Assembly (NCBI RefSeq): GCF_001806325.1
Contig: NZ_CP017580.1
Location: 2,852,001-2,916,000 of the forward strand
Direction of reading: 5' to 3'
Length of the DNA: 64,000 nucleotides
Source: Curtobacterium sp. BH-2-1-1
GTDB taxonomy: Bacteria > Actinomycetota > Actinomycetes > Actinomycetales > Microbacteriaceae
Of this stretch, positions 1-8,606 are shown in pieces (within the stretch, counting starts at the first letter, position 1; each line of letters starts with the position of its first letter). The position numbers and the translations under genes were made by a program. The notes under the pieces were generated by a model that saw only the letters and a program-made list of their open reading frames with translations, did not search any database and was not told where the DNA came from.

Positions 1-986
1 TCATCGGGTTCCCGTTCGTCACGAAGGCGGTCCCGGCACCGCTCGTCGCCGTCGTCGTGATCACCGCGATCACGATCCTGTTCGGCGTCGCCGTGCCCAC
101 GGTCGGCGACGAGGGTGCGCTGCCGAGCGCGCTGCCCGGGTTCAGCGGCATCACCACGCCGTTCTCGCTGGACACGCTGCAGACCATCGCGCCGTACGCG
201 TTCGGCGTCGCGATCGTCGGGCTCATCGAGACGCTCCTCACCGCGCAGCTCGTCGACTCGATCACCGAGACCGGTTCGAGCAAGTGGCGTGAGTCGTGGG
301 GCCAGGGCATCGCGAACGTCGCGTCGGCCTTCTTCGGCGGTACCGGCGGCTGCGCGATGATCGGCCAGACCGTCATCAACGTGAAGACGGCCGGGGCCCG
401 GACGCGCATCTCCACGTTCGCCGCCGGAGCGTCGGTGCTCGTGCTGACGATCGTCCTGCACGACCTCGTGGCCGAGATCCCGATGGCCGCGCTCACCGCC
501 GTGATGATCATGGTCTGCGTCGCCACCTTCGACTGGCACAGCATCCGACCCCGCACGCTCCGGCGGATGCCCCTCGGCGAGACCGCGGTGATGGTGATCA
601 CCGTCGTGGTCGTCGTCGCCACGGACAACCTCGCGACCGGGGTGCTCGTCGGGGTGGTCGTCGCCGCGCTCGTCTTCGCCCGCCGAGCCGCCCACGTGGT
701 GACCGTCGCGCGTGAGGTCGTCGACGAGCACACGGTCCGCTACCGGGTCCGCGGGGCGCTGTTCTTCGCCTCGTCGAACGACCTCGTCACCCGCTTCTCC
801 TACGCCGAGGACCCCGAGCACGTCGTCATCGACATGTCCGACGCGCACGTGTTCGACGCGAGCACGGTCGCGGCCCTCGACGGGGTCGAGCAGCGCTTCG
901 CCAAGCACGGATCGACGGTCGAGGTGGTGCACCTCAACACCGGGTCCACGGCGCTCCACGGGCGGCTCTCCGGCGAACTGGGCTGA
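1..986 (+). CDS. SulP-family anion transporter with C-terminal STAS domain (5' end outside window)
   Basis: Integral membrane SulP/SLC26-type anion transporter, probably for sulfate, bicarbonate or another small anion. The open frame runs in from the left edge (first complete codon at base 3) with no credible start inside the window; the GTG at 57 is internal because hydrophobic coding continues upstream of it. About 327 residues are visible: several hydrophobic segments, a SulP-like stretch around FGVAIVGLIETLLTAQLVDS, then from about the last 100 residues a STAS domain with VIDMSDAHVFDASTVAALDG. STAS domains normally sit in the cytoplasm and regulate transport. The substrate cannot be assigned. 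It ends 68 bases before the next gene, which has its own promoter. Confidence 0.85.
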   Translation, partial: IGFPFVTKAVPAPLVAVVVITAITILFGVAVPTVGDEGALPSALPGFSGITTPFSLDTLQTIAPYAFGVAIVGLIETLLTAQLVDSITETGSSKWRESWGQGIANVASAFFGGTGGCAMIGQTVINVKTAGARTRISTFAAGASVLVLTIVLHDLVAEIPMAALTAVMIMVCVATFDWHSIRPRTLRRMPLGETAVMVITVVVVVATDNLATGVLVGVVVAALVFARRAAHVVTVAREVVDEHTVRYRVRGALFFASSNDLVTRFSYAEDPEHVVIDMSDAHVFDASTVAALDGVEQRFAKHGSTVEVVHLNTGSTALHGRLSGELG

Positions 987-1054
987 GTGGTTCCGCATCC
1001 GGTGAATCCCCTGTGCGGGCGGTGGGAACCCCTGAGCGACCTACACTGGAACCC

Positions 1055-1711
1055 ATGCCCGCGTCCCGAATCCACCTCGTCCGTCACGGCGAGGTGCACA
1101 ACCCGGACCGTGTCCTCTACGGGCGGCTCCCCGGCTTCGGGTTGAGCGACCTCGGCAAGCAGATGGCCCTCGCCTCCGCGACCGCGTGGAAGGACGCCAG
1201 CGTCGACGTCCGGCGGATCGTGGCCTCGCCGTTGCAGCGCACGCAGGAGTCCGCGGTGCCCTGGTCCGAGGCCTTCGGGCTCGAGGTCGCCCTCGACGAG
1301 CGGCTCATCGAGCCGACCAACCGGTACGAGGGACAGCCCCCGGGCTTCACGAAGCGTTCGCTCGGACGCCCGGCCGAGTGGCCCTGGATCGCGAACCCGT
1401 TCCGGCCGAGCTGGGGCGAGGCGTACGAGTCCATCGCGAACCGGATGCTCGCGGCGATCGCCACGGCGTGGGAGAGCGTCGATGACGGAGACGTCGTCCT
1501 CGTCAGCCACCAGTTGCCGATCTGGATGGTGCACCGCCGTCTCGCCGGCGAACCGCTCTGGCACGACCCGCGCAAGCGACGCTGCGACCTCTCCAGCATC
1601 ACCACCGTCGAGCGTGTACCCGCCACCTCGTCCGGTCGGTTCACCGAAGTCGGGTACGCGGACCCGGCGCAGGCCCTGCGCGCGACCGCCATCGACGAAG
1701 GAGCAGTGTGA
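1055..1711 (+). CDS. Histidine phosphatase family protein (phosphoglycerate mutase-like)
   Basis: A 218-residue cytoplasmic phosphatase of the branch-1 histidine phosphatase superfamily. The signature LVRHGE lies at residues 8-13, giving catalytic His11, and the second catalytic histidine is in VSHQLP (His152). An upstream GTG at 1013 is possible, but ATG 1055 is preferred: the family begins almost directly at the RHG motif, and a -10-like TACACT (1042-1047) ends 7 nt before it, the leaderless arrangement seen repeatedly here. Its stop overlaps the next start in a GTGA, so it is the first gene of the cytochrome c biogenesis operon. The substrate is unknown; the link to cytochrome biogenesis is positional. 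Confidence 0.85.
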   Translation: MPASRIHLVRHGEVHNPDRVLYGRLPGFGLSDLGKQMALASATAWKDASVDVRRIVASPLQRTQESAVPWSEAFGLEVALDERLIEPTNRYEGQPPGFTKRSLGRPAEWPWIANPFRPSWGEAYESIANRMLAAIATAWESVDDGDVVLVSHQLPIWMVHRRLAGEPLWHDPRKRRCDLSSITTVERVPATSSGRFTEVGYADPAQALRATAIDEGAV

Positions 1712-2325
1712 TCACCAGCAGGAGCAAGCGGTTCGCGGTGCTCGCGGCGACGGCGGTGACCGCCGCCCTCGTCCTGACGGGGTGCTCGTCCGACAACGAC
1801 TCGCTGTCGAAGCAGTACGGCAGCGGCACGACCCAGAACTACATCTCCGGTGACGGCGCCGTGACCGAGGTCGCCGCCGACAAGCGCACCGACGCGGTCG
1901 ACTTCGAGGCGAAGGACATCGACGGCGAGACCCTGTCGTCGAAGGAGCTCACGGGCAAGGTCGTCGTCCTCAACTTCTGGTACGCCGGCTGCCCGCCGTG
2001 CCGTGCCGAGGCGAAGTACCTCAACACGGTCCACGACCAGTTCGCCGACGACGACGTCCAGTTCATCGGCGTCAACGTCCGTGACGAGCAGGCCACCGCC
2101 GAGGCGTTCGAGCGCACCTTCAAGGTCGACTACCCGACGGTGCTCGACCAGAAGACCGGCGCGATGCAGCTCGCGCTCTCCGGGCAGATCGCCCCGAACG
2201 CCGTGCCCGCCACGATCGTGCTCGACAAGCAGGGCCGCGTCGCCGCCCGCGTCCTCGGTGCGGTCGACGGCCCGGGCATCCTGAACACGCTCGTCTCCGA
2301 CGAGTTGTCGGGCAAGGCTTCCTGA
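1708..2325 (+). CDS. TlpA/ResA-like thiol-disulfide oxidoreductase lipoprotein
   Basis: Membrane-anchored, extracytoplasmic thioredoxin-fold protein expected to reduce the haem-binding cysteines of apocytochrome c. It is 205 residues long, with an N-terminal lipoprotein signal and lipobox LTGC (Cys26), then a redoxin domain with the active site GCPPC (Cys95 and Cys98). A conserved cis-proline-like segment, PNAVPATIVL, follows near residue 170. Translation starts at GTG 1708, overlapping the previous stop by four bases, and ccdA follows after three bases. The cluster with CcdA, ResB and CcsB strongly supports the cytochrome c role (System II). ResA and CcsX are alternative names; I avoid a symbol because several TlpA paralogues are likely. 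Confidence 0.9.
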   Translation: MITSRSKRFAVLAATAVTAALVLTGCSSDNDSLSKQYGSGTTQNYISGDGAVTEVAADKRTDAVDFEAKDIDGETLSSKELTGKVVVLNFWYAGCPPCRAEAKYLNTVHDQFADDDVQFIGVNVRDEQATAEAFERTFKVDYPTVLDQKTGAMQLALSGQIAPNAVPATIVLDKQGRVAARVLGAVDGPGILNTLVSDELSGKAS

Positions 2326-2328
2326 CCC

Positions 2329-3069
2329 GTGTCCAGCAACCCCTTCGCCGACGCGATCCTCAGCGGGCAGATGGCCGTGGCGCTCCCCGTCGCGGCACTC
2401 GCCGGGCTCGTGTCGTTCCTGTCCCCGTGCGTGCTGCCCCTCGTGCCGGGCTACCTCGGCTACGTCGGCGGCGTCGCCGAGGGCGGACAGCGCCGCGGTC
2501 GCGTGGTGCTCGGGGTGCTGCTGTTCATCCTCGGCTTCACCGCGGTGTTCGTGGCGTACACGACGGTCTTCGGCGCGCTCGGGTTCTGGCTCGTCCGGTG
2601 GCGCGACCTCATCACGCAGATCCTCGGCGTCGTCGTCATCGCGATGGGTCTCGTCTTCGTCGGCCGCTTCACCTTCCTGCAGCGCACGATCAAGCCCGGG
2701 TGGACGCCCGCGACCGGCCTGGTCGGTGCGCCCCTGCTGGGCATCGTGTTCGGGCTCGGCTGGACGCCCTGCCTCGGCCCGACCCTCGCGGCGATCAACC
2801 TGCTCAGCGTCCAGTCCGGCAGCGCCTGGCAGGGCATGTGGCTCGGTGTCGCGTACTGCCTCGGCCTCGGCATCCCGTTCGTCCTCGTCGCGCTCGGCGC
2901 CGGCTGGGCCACGGGTGCGATCCGCGCCGTGAAGCGCCACATGCGCATCGTCAACATCATCGGAGGAGCGATCCTGATCGTCATCGGTCTGCTCATGGTC
3001 ACCGGCATCTGGTCGGCCGTCATGTCGAGCGTCGGGGCGGTGATCCAGACCTTTGTCCCCGCAGTCTGA
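2329..3069 (+). CDS. ccdA: Cytochrome c biogenesis protein CcdA (thiol-disulfide transporter)
   Basis: A 246-residue inner-membrane protein that passes electrons from cytoplasmic thioredoxin to the extracytoplasmic TlpA/ResA partner. Six hydrophobic segments can be traced. The two redox cysteines sit in the diagnostic motifs LSPCVLPLVPGY (Cys34) and WTPCLGPTL (Cys148), as in the DsbD transmembrane domain. The start is GTG 2329, three bases after the tlpA-like stop. The 3' end overlaps resB by 17 bases, so the genes are translationally coupled. Its position between the TlpA-like and ResB genes is the standard System II order in actinobacteria. Confidence 0.93.
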   Translation: MSSNPFADAILSGQMAVALPVAALAGLVSFLSPCVLPLVPGYLGYVGGVAEGGQRRGRVVLGVLLFILGFTAVFVAYTTVFGALGFWLVRWRDLITQILGVVVIAMGLVFVGRFTFLQRTIKPGWTPATGLVGAPLLGIVFGLGWTPCLGPTLAAINLLSVQSGSAWQGMWLGVAYCLGLGIPFVLVALGAGWATGAIRAVKRHMRIVNIIGGAILIVIGLLMVTGIWSAVMSSVGAVIQTFVPAV

Positions 3070-4744
3070 CCCCGACATCGACTCCACCGACACCTCGGCG
3101 GACCCGCAGCGACCGTCGGACCACGTCGACGGATCCGGCCCGGAGACGGCAGCAGGCGGGTCGGGTGACTCCGGCGTCAACCAGCCGAAGCTCGGGGCCG
3201 TCGGGTACCTCCGCTTCTTCTGGCGGCAGCTCACGAGCATGCGCACGGCGCTGTTCCTCCTCATGCTGCTGGCACTCGCGGCGATCCCGGGGTCCCTGGT
3301 CCCGCAGCGCACGGCCGACCCGAACGGCGTCGTCCAGTACAAGGCCGACCACCCGCAGCTCTTCCCGGTCCTCGACAAGCTGCAGGTCTTCGACACCTAC
3401 ACGTCGGTGTGGTTCTCGGCGATCTACCTGCTGCTCTTCGTCTCCCTGATCGGCTGCATCGTCCCGCGCACGAAGCACCACTGGCAGGCGCTGCGCACCC
3501 GACCCCCGAAGACCCCGGTCCGCCTGAGCCGTCTGGCCGGCTACCGCTCGGTCGCCGTCGACGGCGAGGGCGTCACGCCGGAGCACGCCGTCACCCGCGC
3601 GATGGCGATCCTCAAGCGCTCCGGCTACCGCGTCGAACGCTTCGGCGACTCGGTGAGCGCCGAGCGCGGCTACCTGCGCGAGACCGGCAACCTGGTGTTC
3701 CATGCGGCGCTCGTGGGCGTGCTGCTCGCGGTCGGTGTCGGCGGCGGGTTCGGGTACACCGGTCAGCGGCTCCTCGTCGAGGGTCAGACGTTCTCGAACG
3801 TGCTCGGCTCGTACGACTCGTTCAACCCCGGTCGCTGGTTCCAGCAGAGCGACCTCAAGGGCTACAACTTCACGCTCGACAAGTTCGTCACCAAGTACGA
3901 GGAGCGGAACCTCGACGCCCTCGGCCAGGCGCTCGACTACTCGGCGACGGTCACAACGCAGGAGAAGGGCGGCTCCAAGCAGACGAGCCGACTCGGCGTC
4001 AACGACCCGGTGAGCGTCGGCGGCACCAACGTCTACCTCCTCGGCAACGGCTACGCGATGGACGTCACCGTGCGCGACGGCGACGGCAACGTGGCGTTCA
4101 AGGACACCGTGCCGTTCCTCCCCGAGGACGCGAACTACACGTCGACCGGCGTCATCAAGGTGCCGGACGCGCTGCCGGACCAGCTCGGCATGGTCGGGTT
4201 CTTCTACCCGACGGCGTCGAAGCTCTCGACCGGCGCGTACGCCAGCGCCTACCCGGACGACCAGAACCCGCTGCTGACCCTGCAGGTCTACACGGGTGAC
4301 CTCGGGCTCGACGACGGCGTCCCGCAGAGCGTCTACACGCTCGACACCAGCGGGCTGCAGCAGATCGCGGGCCGCCAGTCCAAGACCGCCAGCGTCGAGC
4401 TGAAGCCCGGGCAGACCAAGACGCTGCCGGACGGCGCCGGGTCGATCACGTTCGACGGGGTGAAGCGCTACGTCTCGCTCGACGTCCACCACGACCCGTC
4501 GCAGCTGTGGGTCGGCGGCTTCGCCGTGCTGTCCGTCCTCGGGCTCCTCACGTCGCTCTTCGTCCCGCGCCGTCGCGTCTGGGTGAAGGTCGTGCCGCGC
4601 CGCGACGGCAGCGCCGACGCCGAGCCGGGCTACGACCTCGAGTACGCGGGCCTCGCACGCGGCGAGGACCCGAACCTCGAACGGGCCGTGGCGGACATCG
4701 CCAAGCGCCACACGTCGGACCTCGGAGTTAGGATGCCCCAGTGA
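3053..4744 (+). CDS. resB: Cytochrome c biogenesis protein ResB
   Basis: A 563-residue membrane component of the System II haem-delivery and ligation complex with CcsB. There is an N-terminal hydrophilic stretch of about 60 residues, membrane segments near FLLMLLALAAIPGSLVPQ and IYLLLFVSLIGCIVPRTKHH, a third after an arginine-rich loop, a large extracytoplasmic domain (about residues 235-485), and a last membrane segment followed by RRRVWVKV. The start is the TTG at 3053; no ATG or GTG lies in frame before residue 63, which would already be at the first membrane segment, so TTG is the best choice. It overlaps ccdA by 17 bases and ccsB by four (GTGA). Confidence 0.9.
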   Translation: MSPQSDPDIDSTDTSADPQRPSDHVDGSGPETAAGGSGDSGVNQPKLGAVGYLRFFWRQLTSMRTALFLLMLLALAAIPGSLVPQRTADPNGVVQYKADHPQLFPVLDKLQVFDTYTSVWFSAIYLLLFVSLIGCIVPRTKHHWQALRTRPPKTPVRLSRLAGYRSVAVDGEGVTPEHAVTRAMAILKRSGYRVERFGDSVSAERGYLRETGNLVFHAALVGVLLAVGVGGGFGYTGQRLLVEGQTFSNVLGSYDSFNPGRWFQQSDLKGYNFTLDKFVTKYEERNLDALGQALDYSATVTTQEKGGSKQTSRLGVNDPVSVGGTNVYLLGNGYAMDVTVRDGDGNVAFKDTVPFLPEDANYTSTGVIKVPDALPDQLGMVGFFYPTASKLSTGAYASAYPDDQNPLLTLQVYTGDLGLDDGVPQSVYTLDTSGLQQIAGRQSKTASVELKPGQTKTLPDGAGSITFDGVKRYVSLDVHHDPSQLWVGGFAVLSVLGLLTSLFVPRRRVWVKVVPRRDGSADAEPGYDLEYAGLARGEDPNLERAVADIAKRHTSDLGVRMPQ

Positions 4745-5736
4745 ACGACATGACCACGAACCTCGCGACCTACTCGGTCGTGCTGACGTACTCCGCCATG
4801 GCGGTCTACGTCATCGCGTTCATCGCGTTCGCCCTCGACATGGCGAAGCGGGCCGGCAACGTGACGGCTGCGTCCGACGCCGCTGCGACGCCCGCCGCCG
4901 GCGCGGAGCGGACCGTCGCGACCGTCCAGGGCGGCACCGTCGTCCTCGAGCAGGTCGCCGTCACCGACGAACGAGCCGGGCGCCGCGGGACGAAGTTCGA
5001 GCGGGTCGGCATGGCGATGACGATCCTGGCGCTCGTGCTGCACGTCGCGTCCGTCGTCCTGCGCGGGATCGCGGCCGACCGCGTGCCGTGGGGCAACATG
5101 TTCGAGTTCTCGCTGACCGGCACGGCGCTGATCACCCTGATCTTCCTACTCGTGCAGTTCTGGCAGAACCTGAAGTTCCTCGGCGTCTTCATCACCGGCC
5201 TCACGATCATCCTGCTCGGCATCGCGACCGTGAACTACTGGGTGCCCGTCGTGCCGCTGCAGCCCGCGCTGCAGTCGTACTGGCTCGTCATCCACGTCTT
5301 CGTCGCCATCGCCGGCACGGGCTTCTTCGCCCTGGGTGCCGGACTCGCCGTGGCGCAGCTCGTGCAGACCTACCGCCAGGGTCGGACCGCCTCGGGCAAG
5401 CTCCGCTTCATGGAGACGCTGCCGGACGCCGACCGGCTCGAGGTCCTCACCTACCGCGTCCTGCTCGTCGGGTTCGTCCTCTGGACCTTCACGCTCATCG
5501 CCGGTGCGATCTGGGCCGAGCGCGCCTGGGGTCGCTACTGGGGGTGGGACACGAAGGAGGTCTGGACCTTCATCATCTGGGTGGTCTACGCCGGGTACAT
5601 CCACGCGCGTGCGACCCGCGGGTGGCGTGGCGCGCGGTCGTCGTGGCTGGCTCTCATCGGCTTCGCCGCGGTCATGTTCAACTTCTCGGTCGTGAACGTG
5701 TTCTTCAAGGGCCTGCACAGCTACTCCGGACTGTGA
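4741..5736 (+). CDS. ccsB: Cytochrome c biogenesis protein CcsB (haem-handling protein family)
   Basis: A 331-residue polytopic membrane protein that exports and presents haem to apocytochrome c together with ResB. The diagnostic tryptophan-rich WWD-type motif WGRYWGWDTKEVWTF lies at residues 263-277, and conserved histidines occur nearby (for example VIHVF and YIHAR). A hydrophilic loop of about 75 residues separates the first membrane segment from the rest. It starts at GTG 4741 inside the resB stop, and is the last gene of the operon. The transcript probably ends at the 42-bp perfect palindrome 42 bases downstream. Confidence 0.92.
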   Translation: MNDMTTNLATYSVVLTYSAMAVYVIAFIAFALDMAKRAGNVTAASDAAATPAAGAERTVATVQGGTVVLEQVAVTDERAGRRGTKFERVGMAMTILALVLHVASVVLRGIAADRVPWGNMFEFSLTGTALITLIFLLVQFWQNLKFLGVFITGLTIILLGIATVNYWVPVVPLQPALQSYWLVIHVFVAIAGTGFFALGAGLAVAQLVQTYRQGRTASGKLRFMETLPDADRLEVLTYRVLLVGFVLWTFTLIAGAIWAERAWGRYWGWDTKEVWTFIIWVVYAGYIHARATRGWRGARSSWLALIGFAAVMFNFSVVNVFFKGLHSYSGL

Positions 5737-5778
5737 GCCGGACGGGTCGCTGATGCGACCCTGGTCGCGACCACCACC

Positions 5779-5820
5779 GGACGGGAGGCGCGGTGCCAGC
5801 TGGCACCGCGCCTCCCGTCC
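5779..5820. repeat. Palindromic intergenic element, GACGGGAGGCGCGG family, copy 1
   Basis: A perfect 42-base palindrome with no loop (centre AGCT). The left arm begins GGACGGGAGGCGCGGTGC and the right arm is its exact complement. It lies 42 bases after ccsB, facing the end of menC. GGTCGCGACC, itself a palindrome, occurs just before it at 5763-5772. Three further copies are at 39627, 48966 and 55041. It could end transcription from both sides, although no T-run follows. A recombination or protein-binding role is equally possible. Confidence 0.85.
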
Positions 5821-5986
5821 GTCGTCGGCGCGAGTCCGAGGCCCGTGCCCCGGTGCGAGTCCAGGCGCGAGCGCGAGGTCGCGCAATCCGTCGCCCGGCG
5901 CGCGTCGGAACGACCGAACGTGCGACCTCGGCGAACGTGAGCGGCAGGTCGTGCGACCGGGCCGACCCGGGCGGCCGGCCGGGCGG

Positions 5987-6964
5987 TCAGCCGGCGAGGA
6001 GCGCGTGCACCCGCTCGAGCCGCGCGAGCCACCACGCGGCACGCTCCGGCGACGCCGCGTTCCGCTCGAGCAGGTCCCGGTCGACCTCGACCCGCCGCAC
6101 CGGCACCCGCCCGTCCACCGGCAGCAGCGGCGCCGCCGACACGTCCGACGTGAACATCGCCGCGGTGCCGAGCCCCGCGGCGTACCCGGGCGAAATCGCC
6201 TCGGCCGCGAGGAACGCTCCCATCCCCAACCCGACCGACGTGTCGAGCGCACTCGACACCACGCAGGGGAGCCCGGCGTCGGCGACGACCGCACGCGCGG
6301 CGGTGATGCCGCCGAGGGGCTGCGCCTTCACGACGAGGACGTCGGCGGCACCGGCCCTGGCGACGGCGAGCGGGTCCGAGGCCTTGCGGACGCTCTCGTC
6401 CGCGGCGATCGGCACGCCGAGCCCAGCGATCCGCTGCCGGAGCTCGGCGAGTTCCGGCACCGTGCGGCACGGCTGCTCGGCGTACTGCAGGTCGAACGGG
6501 GCGAGGCGCTCGAGGGCCTCTGCGGCGGAGTCGACGCTCCAGAGCCCGTTCGCGTCCACGCGGACCGCGGCGGAGGGGCCCATAACCCGTCGGACCTCGG
6601 CGACGCGGGCCACGTCGTCGTCGATCGTGGTGCCGGGTTCGGCGACCTTCACCTTGGCGGTCGTGCAGCCCGGGTACCGGGCGAGGAGGTCCGCGACGCC
6701 GTCCGGAGCGATCGCCGGCACGGTGGCGTTCACGGGGACGCTGTCCGCGGCGGGCTCGTGCGTCGTCCAGCCGAAGTCGACCGCGGCCCGGAGCCATGCG
6801 GCGGCCTCGGCGTCGTCGTACTCGACGAACGGGGAGAACTCGGTCCACCCGGCCGGACCGCGCAGGACGAGGGCCTCGCGCACCGTGATGCCGCGGAACC
6901 GCACTCGCATGGGCAGTGTCACCACGTGCGCGTCGGAGAGGAGGTCGTCGAGGTCGGGGAGCAC
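5987..6964 (-). CDS. menC: o-Succinylbenzoate synthase
   Basis: Enolase-superfamily enzyme that dehydrates SHCHC to o-succinylbenzoate in menaquinone synthesis; cytoplasmic. About 325 residues. Catalytic features in order: the KxK pair at Lys104 and Lys106 (TTAKVKV), metal ligands Asp137 (RVDANG), Glu163 (YAEQP) and Asp189 (AADES), and the second catalytic lysine at about 213 (VVKAQPLGG). The GTG at 6964 is chosen because family members start with a short segment before a VTLPMRVRFRG-like strand. A weak -10-like GATGAT lies 6 nt upstream, suggesting a leaderless start. An ATG at 6910 is the alternative. It is transcribed toward ccsB, opposite to the other men genes. Confidence 0.9.
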   Translation of the reverse strand: MLPDLDDLLSDAHVVTLPMRVRFRGITVREALVLRGPAGWTEFSPFVEYDDAEAAAWLRAAVDFGWTTHEPAADSVPVNATVPAIAPDGVADLLARYPGCTTAKVKVAEPGTTIDDDVARVAEVRRVMGPSAAVRVDANGLWSVDSAAEALERLAPFDLQYAEQPCRTVPELAELRQRIAGLGVPIAADESVRKASDPLAVARAGAADVLVVKAQPLGGITAARAVVADAGLPCVVSSALDTSVGLGMGAFLAAEAISPGYAAGLGTAAMFTSDVSAAPLLPVDGRVPVRRVEVDRDLLERNAASPERAAWWLARLERVHALLAG

Positions 6965-7044
6965 CTGGCCATCATCCCAGGAGCACCCAGGGCACCCCAC
7001 GGTTCCTCGGAGCGGACCGCCAGGGCAGCGCACTAGTCTGCATC

Positions 7045-7100
7045 GGTCGGCCACGGTCGGCACCCCAGCACGAACGTCGGCCACGGTCGGCACCCCAGCA
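7045..7100. repeat. Tandem pair of 26-bp direct repeats, 30-bp period
   Basis: The unit GTCGGCCACGGTCGGCACCC plus CCAGCA occurs at about 7046-7070 and again at 7076-7100. An AGCACCAGCACCAGCACC tract follows directly and leads into the ribosome-binding site of the next gene. The repeats lie in the region between the divergent menC and the 7133 gene. Confidence 0.8.
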
Positions 7101-7132
7101 CCAGCACCAGCACCGAGGACGAGGGAGGACCT

Positions 7133-7654
7133 GTGGCGCCGGAACCGCAGCAGCGCGCGTCGCAGCGATCCGCAGCACCTCCCTCGGCGCGTGCGCAGGC
7201 CCCGGGCGCGCGTGCGCAGTCTCCGAGTGCGCGTGCGCAGGCCCCCGGTCGCGACACCGGCGAGTTCGCCCGGCTCATGCAGCGGAACACCGTCGACGTC
7301 CGGCAGGAAGCCCAGAAGGGGCGCAAGAAGCGCAACCCGGTGGTCGGCAAGATCGCCCTGGGGCTCGCGGTCGTCTCCGCCGCGATCGACGCGAGCGCCT
7401 TCGCCGTCTTCATGGGCGGCGACACCGACTTCGCGTTCGGCATCTGCTTCGTGGTGGTCTTCCTCACGCTCATCGCCGCGGTGCTCGGGTTCGTCGCCGC
7501 GGTGGGGTCGTTCGGCCGCTGGTACGGCGCAGTCGGCGTGGTCGTGGCGTTCTTCGCGAACCCGGTGATCCTCATCGTGCTGCTCGTGATCGTCGCCCCC
7601 GAACTGCTGACCGACATGGGTGGTTCGGCCGCGACGGACGGCGCGGGGCTGTAG
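7133..7654 (+). CDS. Hypothetical membrane protein with repetitive N-terminal tail
   Basis: A 173-residue protein of unknown function. Residues 1-60 are a hydrophilic, probably cytoplasmic tail rich in Ala, Gln, Pro and Arg, with an imperfect repeat ARAQAPG / ARAQSPS / ARAQAPG. A basic stretch (QKGRKKRNP) is followed by three hydrophobic segments (about 72-90, 97-120 and 124-155). GTG 7133 is preceded by a good purine-rich site (GAGGGAGGA), unlike the many leaderless genes nearby. It stands alone between menC and menB. No family was recognised with confidence; comparable small membrane proteins are often found near men genes in Microbacteriaceae. Confidence 0.75.
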   Translation: MAPEPQQRASQRSAAPPSARAQAPGARAQSPSARAQAPGRDTGEFARLMQRNTVDVRQEAQKGRKKRNPVVGKIALGLAVVSAAIDASAFAVFMGGDTDFAFGICFVVVFLTLIAAVLGFVAAVGSFGRWYGAVGVVVAFFANPVILIVLLVIVAPELLTDMGGSAATDGAGL

Positions 7655-7676
7655 CACGCGGCGGTAGCGTTGGAGC

Positions 7677-8606
7677 ATGGCTGCTCCCGTCTCCGACCTG
7701 TTCGACCCCGACGTCTGGACCGCGGCTCCGATCGCGGAGCAGTTCACCGACATCACGTACCACAAGCACGTCTCCCACGGGATCGTCCGGGTCGCGTTCG
7801 ACCGGCCCGAGGTGCGGAACGCCTTCCGTCCGCGCACCGTCGACGAGCTGTACCGCGCGCTCGACGACGCCCGGCAGGACCCGCGTGTCGGCGTCGTGCT
7901 CCTCACCGGCAACGGCCCGAGCCCGAAGGACGGCGGCTGGGCGTTCTGCTCCGGCGGCGACCAGCGCATCCGCGGCCGGAGCGGCTACCAGTACGTCGGT
8001 GACGAGGGCGCCCCGCCCGAGGGTGTCGACCCGGCAGCGGCGCAGGCGTCGATGGGGCGGCTGCACATCCTCGAGGTCCAGCGGCTCATCCGGATGATGC
8101 CGAAGGTCGTCATCGCCGTCGTCCCGGGGTGGGCGGCGGGTGGGGGCCACTCGCTGCACGCGATCTGCGACCTCACCATCGCGAGCGCCGAGCACGGCAG
8201 GTTCAAGCAGACCGACGCCGACGTGGGGTCGTTCGACGGCGGGTACGGCAGCGCCTACTACGCCAAGCAGATCGGCCAGAAGTTCGCGCGTGAGGTCTTC
8301 TTCCTCGCGCAGGAGTACTCGGCGCAGCGCGCGTACGAGATGGGCGCCGTGAACGCCGTCGTCCCGCACGAGGACCTCGAGCGCGAGGCGATCCGCTGGG
8401 GAGAGATCGTGCTCGGCAAGTCCCCGACGGCGATCCGGATGCTCAAGTACGCCTTCAACGCGGTCGACGACGGCATGGTCGGCCAGCAGGTGTTCGCGGG
8501 CGAGGCCACGCGGCTCGCCTACGGCACCGACGAGGCGGTCGAGGGTCGTGACTCCTTCCTCGAGAAGCGCGCGCCCGAGTGGACGTCCTTCCCCTGGCAC
8601 TACTGA
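7677..8606 (+). CDS. menB: 1,4-Dihydroxy-2-naphthoyl-CoA synthase
   Basis: Crotonase-fold enzyme that closes the naphthoate ring of o-succinylbenzoyl-CoA; cytoplasmic. It has 309 residues, typical of actinobacterial MenB. Visible features are the RPEVRNAFRP segment at the start of the crotonase domain, CSGGDQRIRGRSGY (oxyanion-hole region), PGWAAGGGHSLH, the glycine-rich DVGSFDGGYGSAY, and the C-terminal WTSFPWHY expected for MenB. ATG 7677 follows TAGCGT (7665-7670) by 6 nt, so it is probably leaderless. The stop overlaps the menE ATG by one base (TGATG), giving a menB-menE operon. Confidence 0.95.
   Translation: MAAPVSDLFDPDVWTAAPIAEQFTDITYHKHVSHGIVRVAFDRPEVRNAFRPRTVDELYRALDDARQDPRVGVVLLTGNGPSPKDGGWAFCSGGDQRIRGRSGYQYVGDEGAPPEGVDPAAAQASMGRLHILEVQRLIRMMPKVVIAVVPGWAAGGGHSLHAICDLTIASAEHGRFKQTDADVGSFDGGYGSAYYAKQIGQKFAREVFFLAQEYSAQRAYEMGAVNAVVPHEDLEREAIRWGEIVLGKSPTAIRMLKYAFNAVDDGMVGQQVFAGEATRLAYGTDEAVEGRDSFLEKRAPEWTSFPWHY

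Noticed and set aside
57-986. A complete gene starting at GTG 57
   Set aside because: The same frame continues to the left edge with SulP-like hydrophobic sequence, so the gene is truncated by the window.
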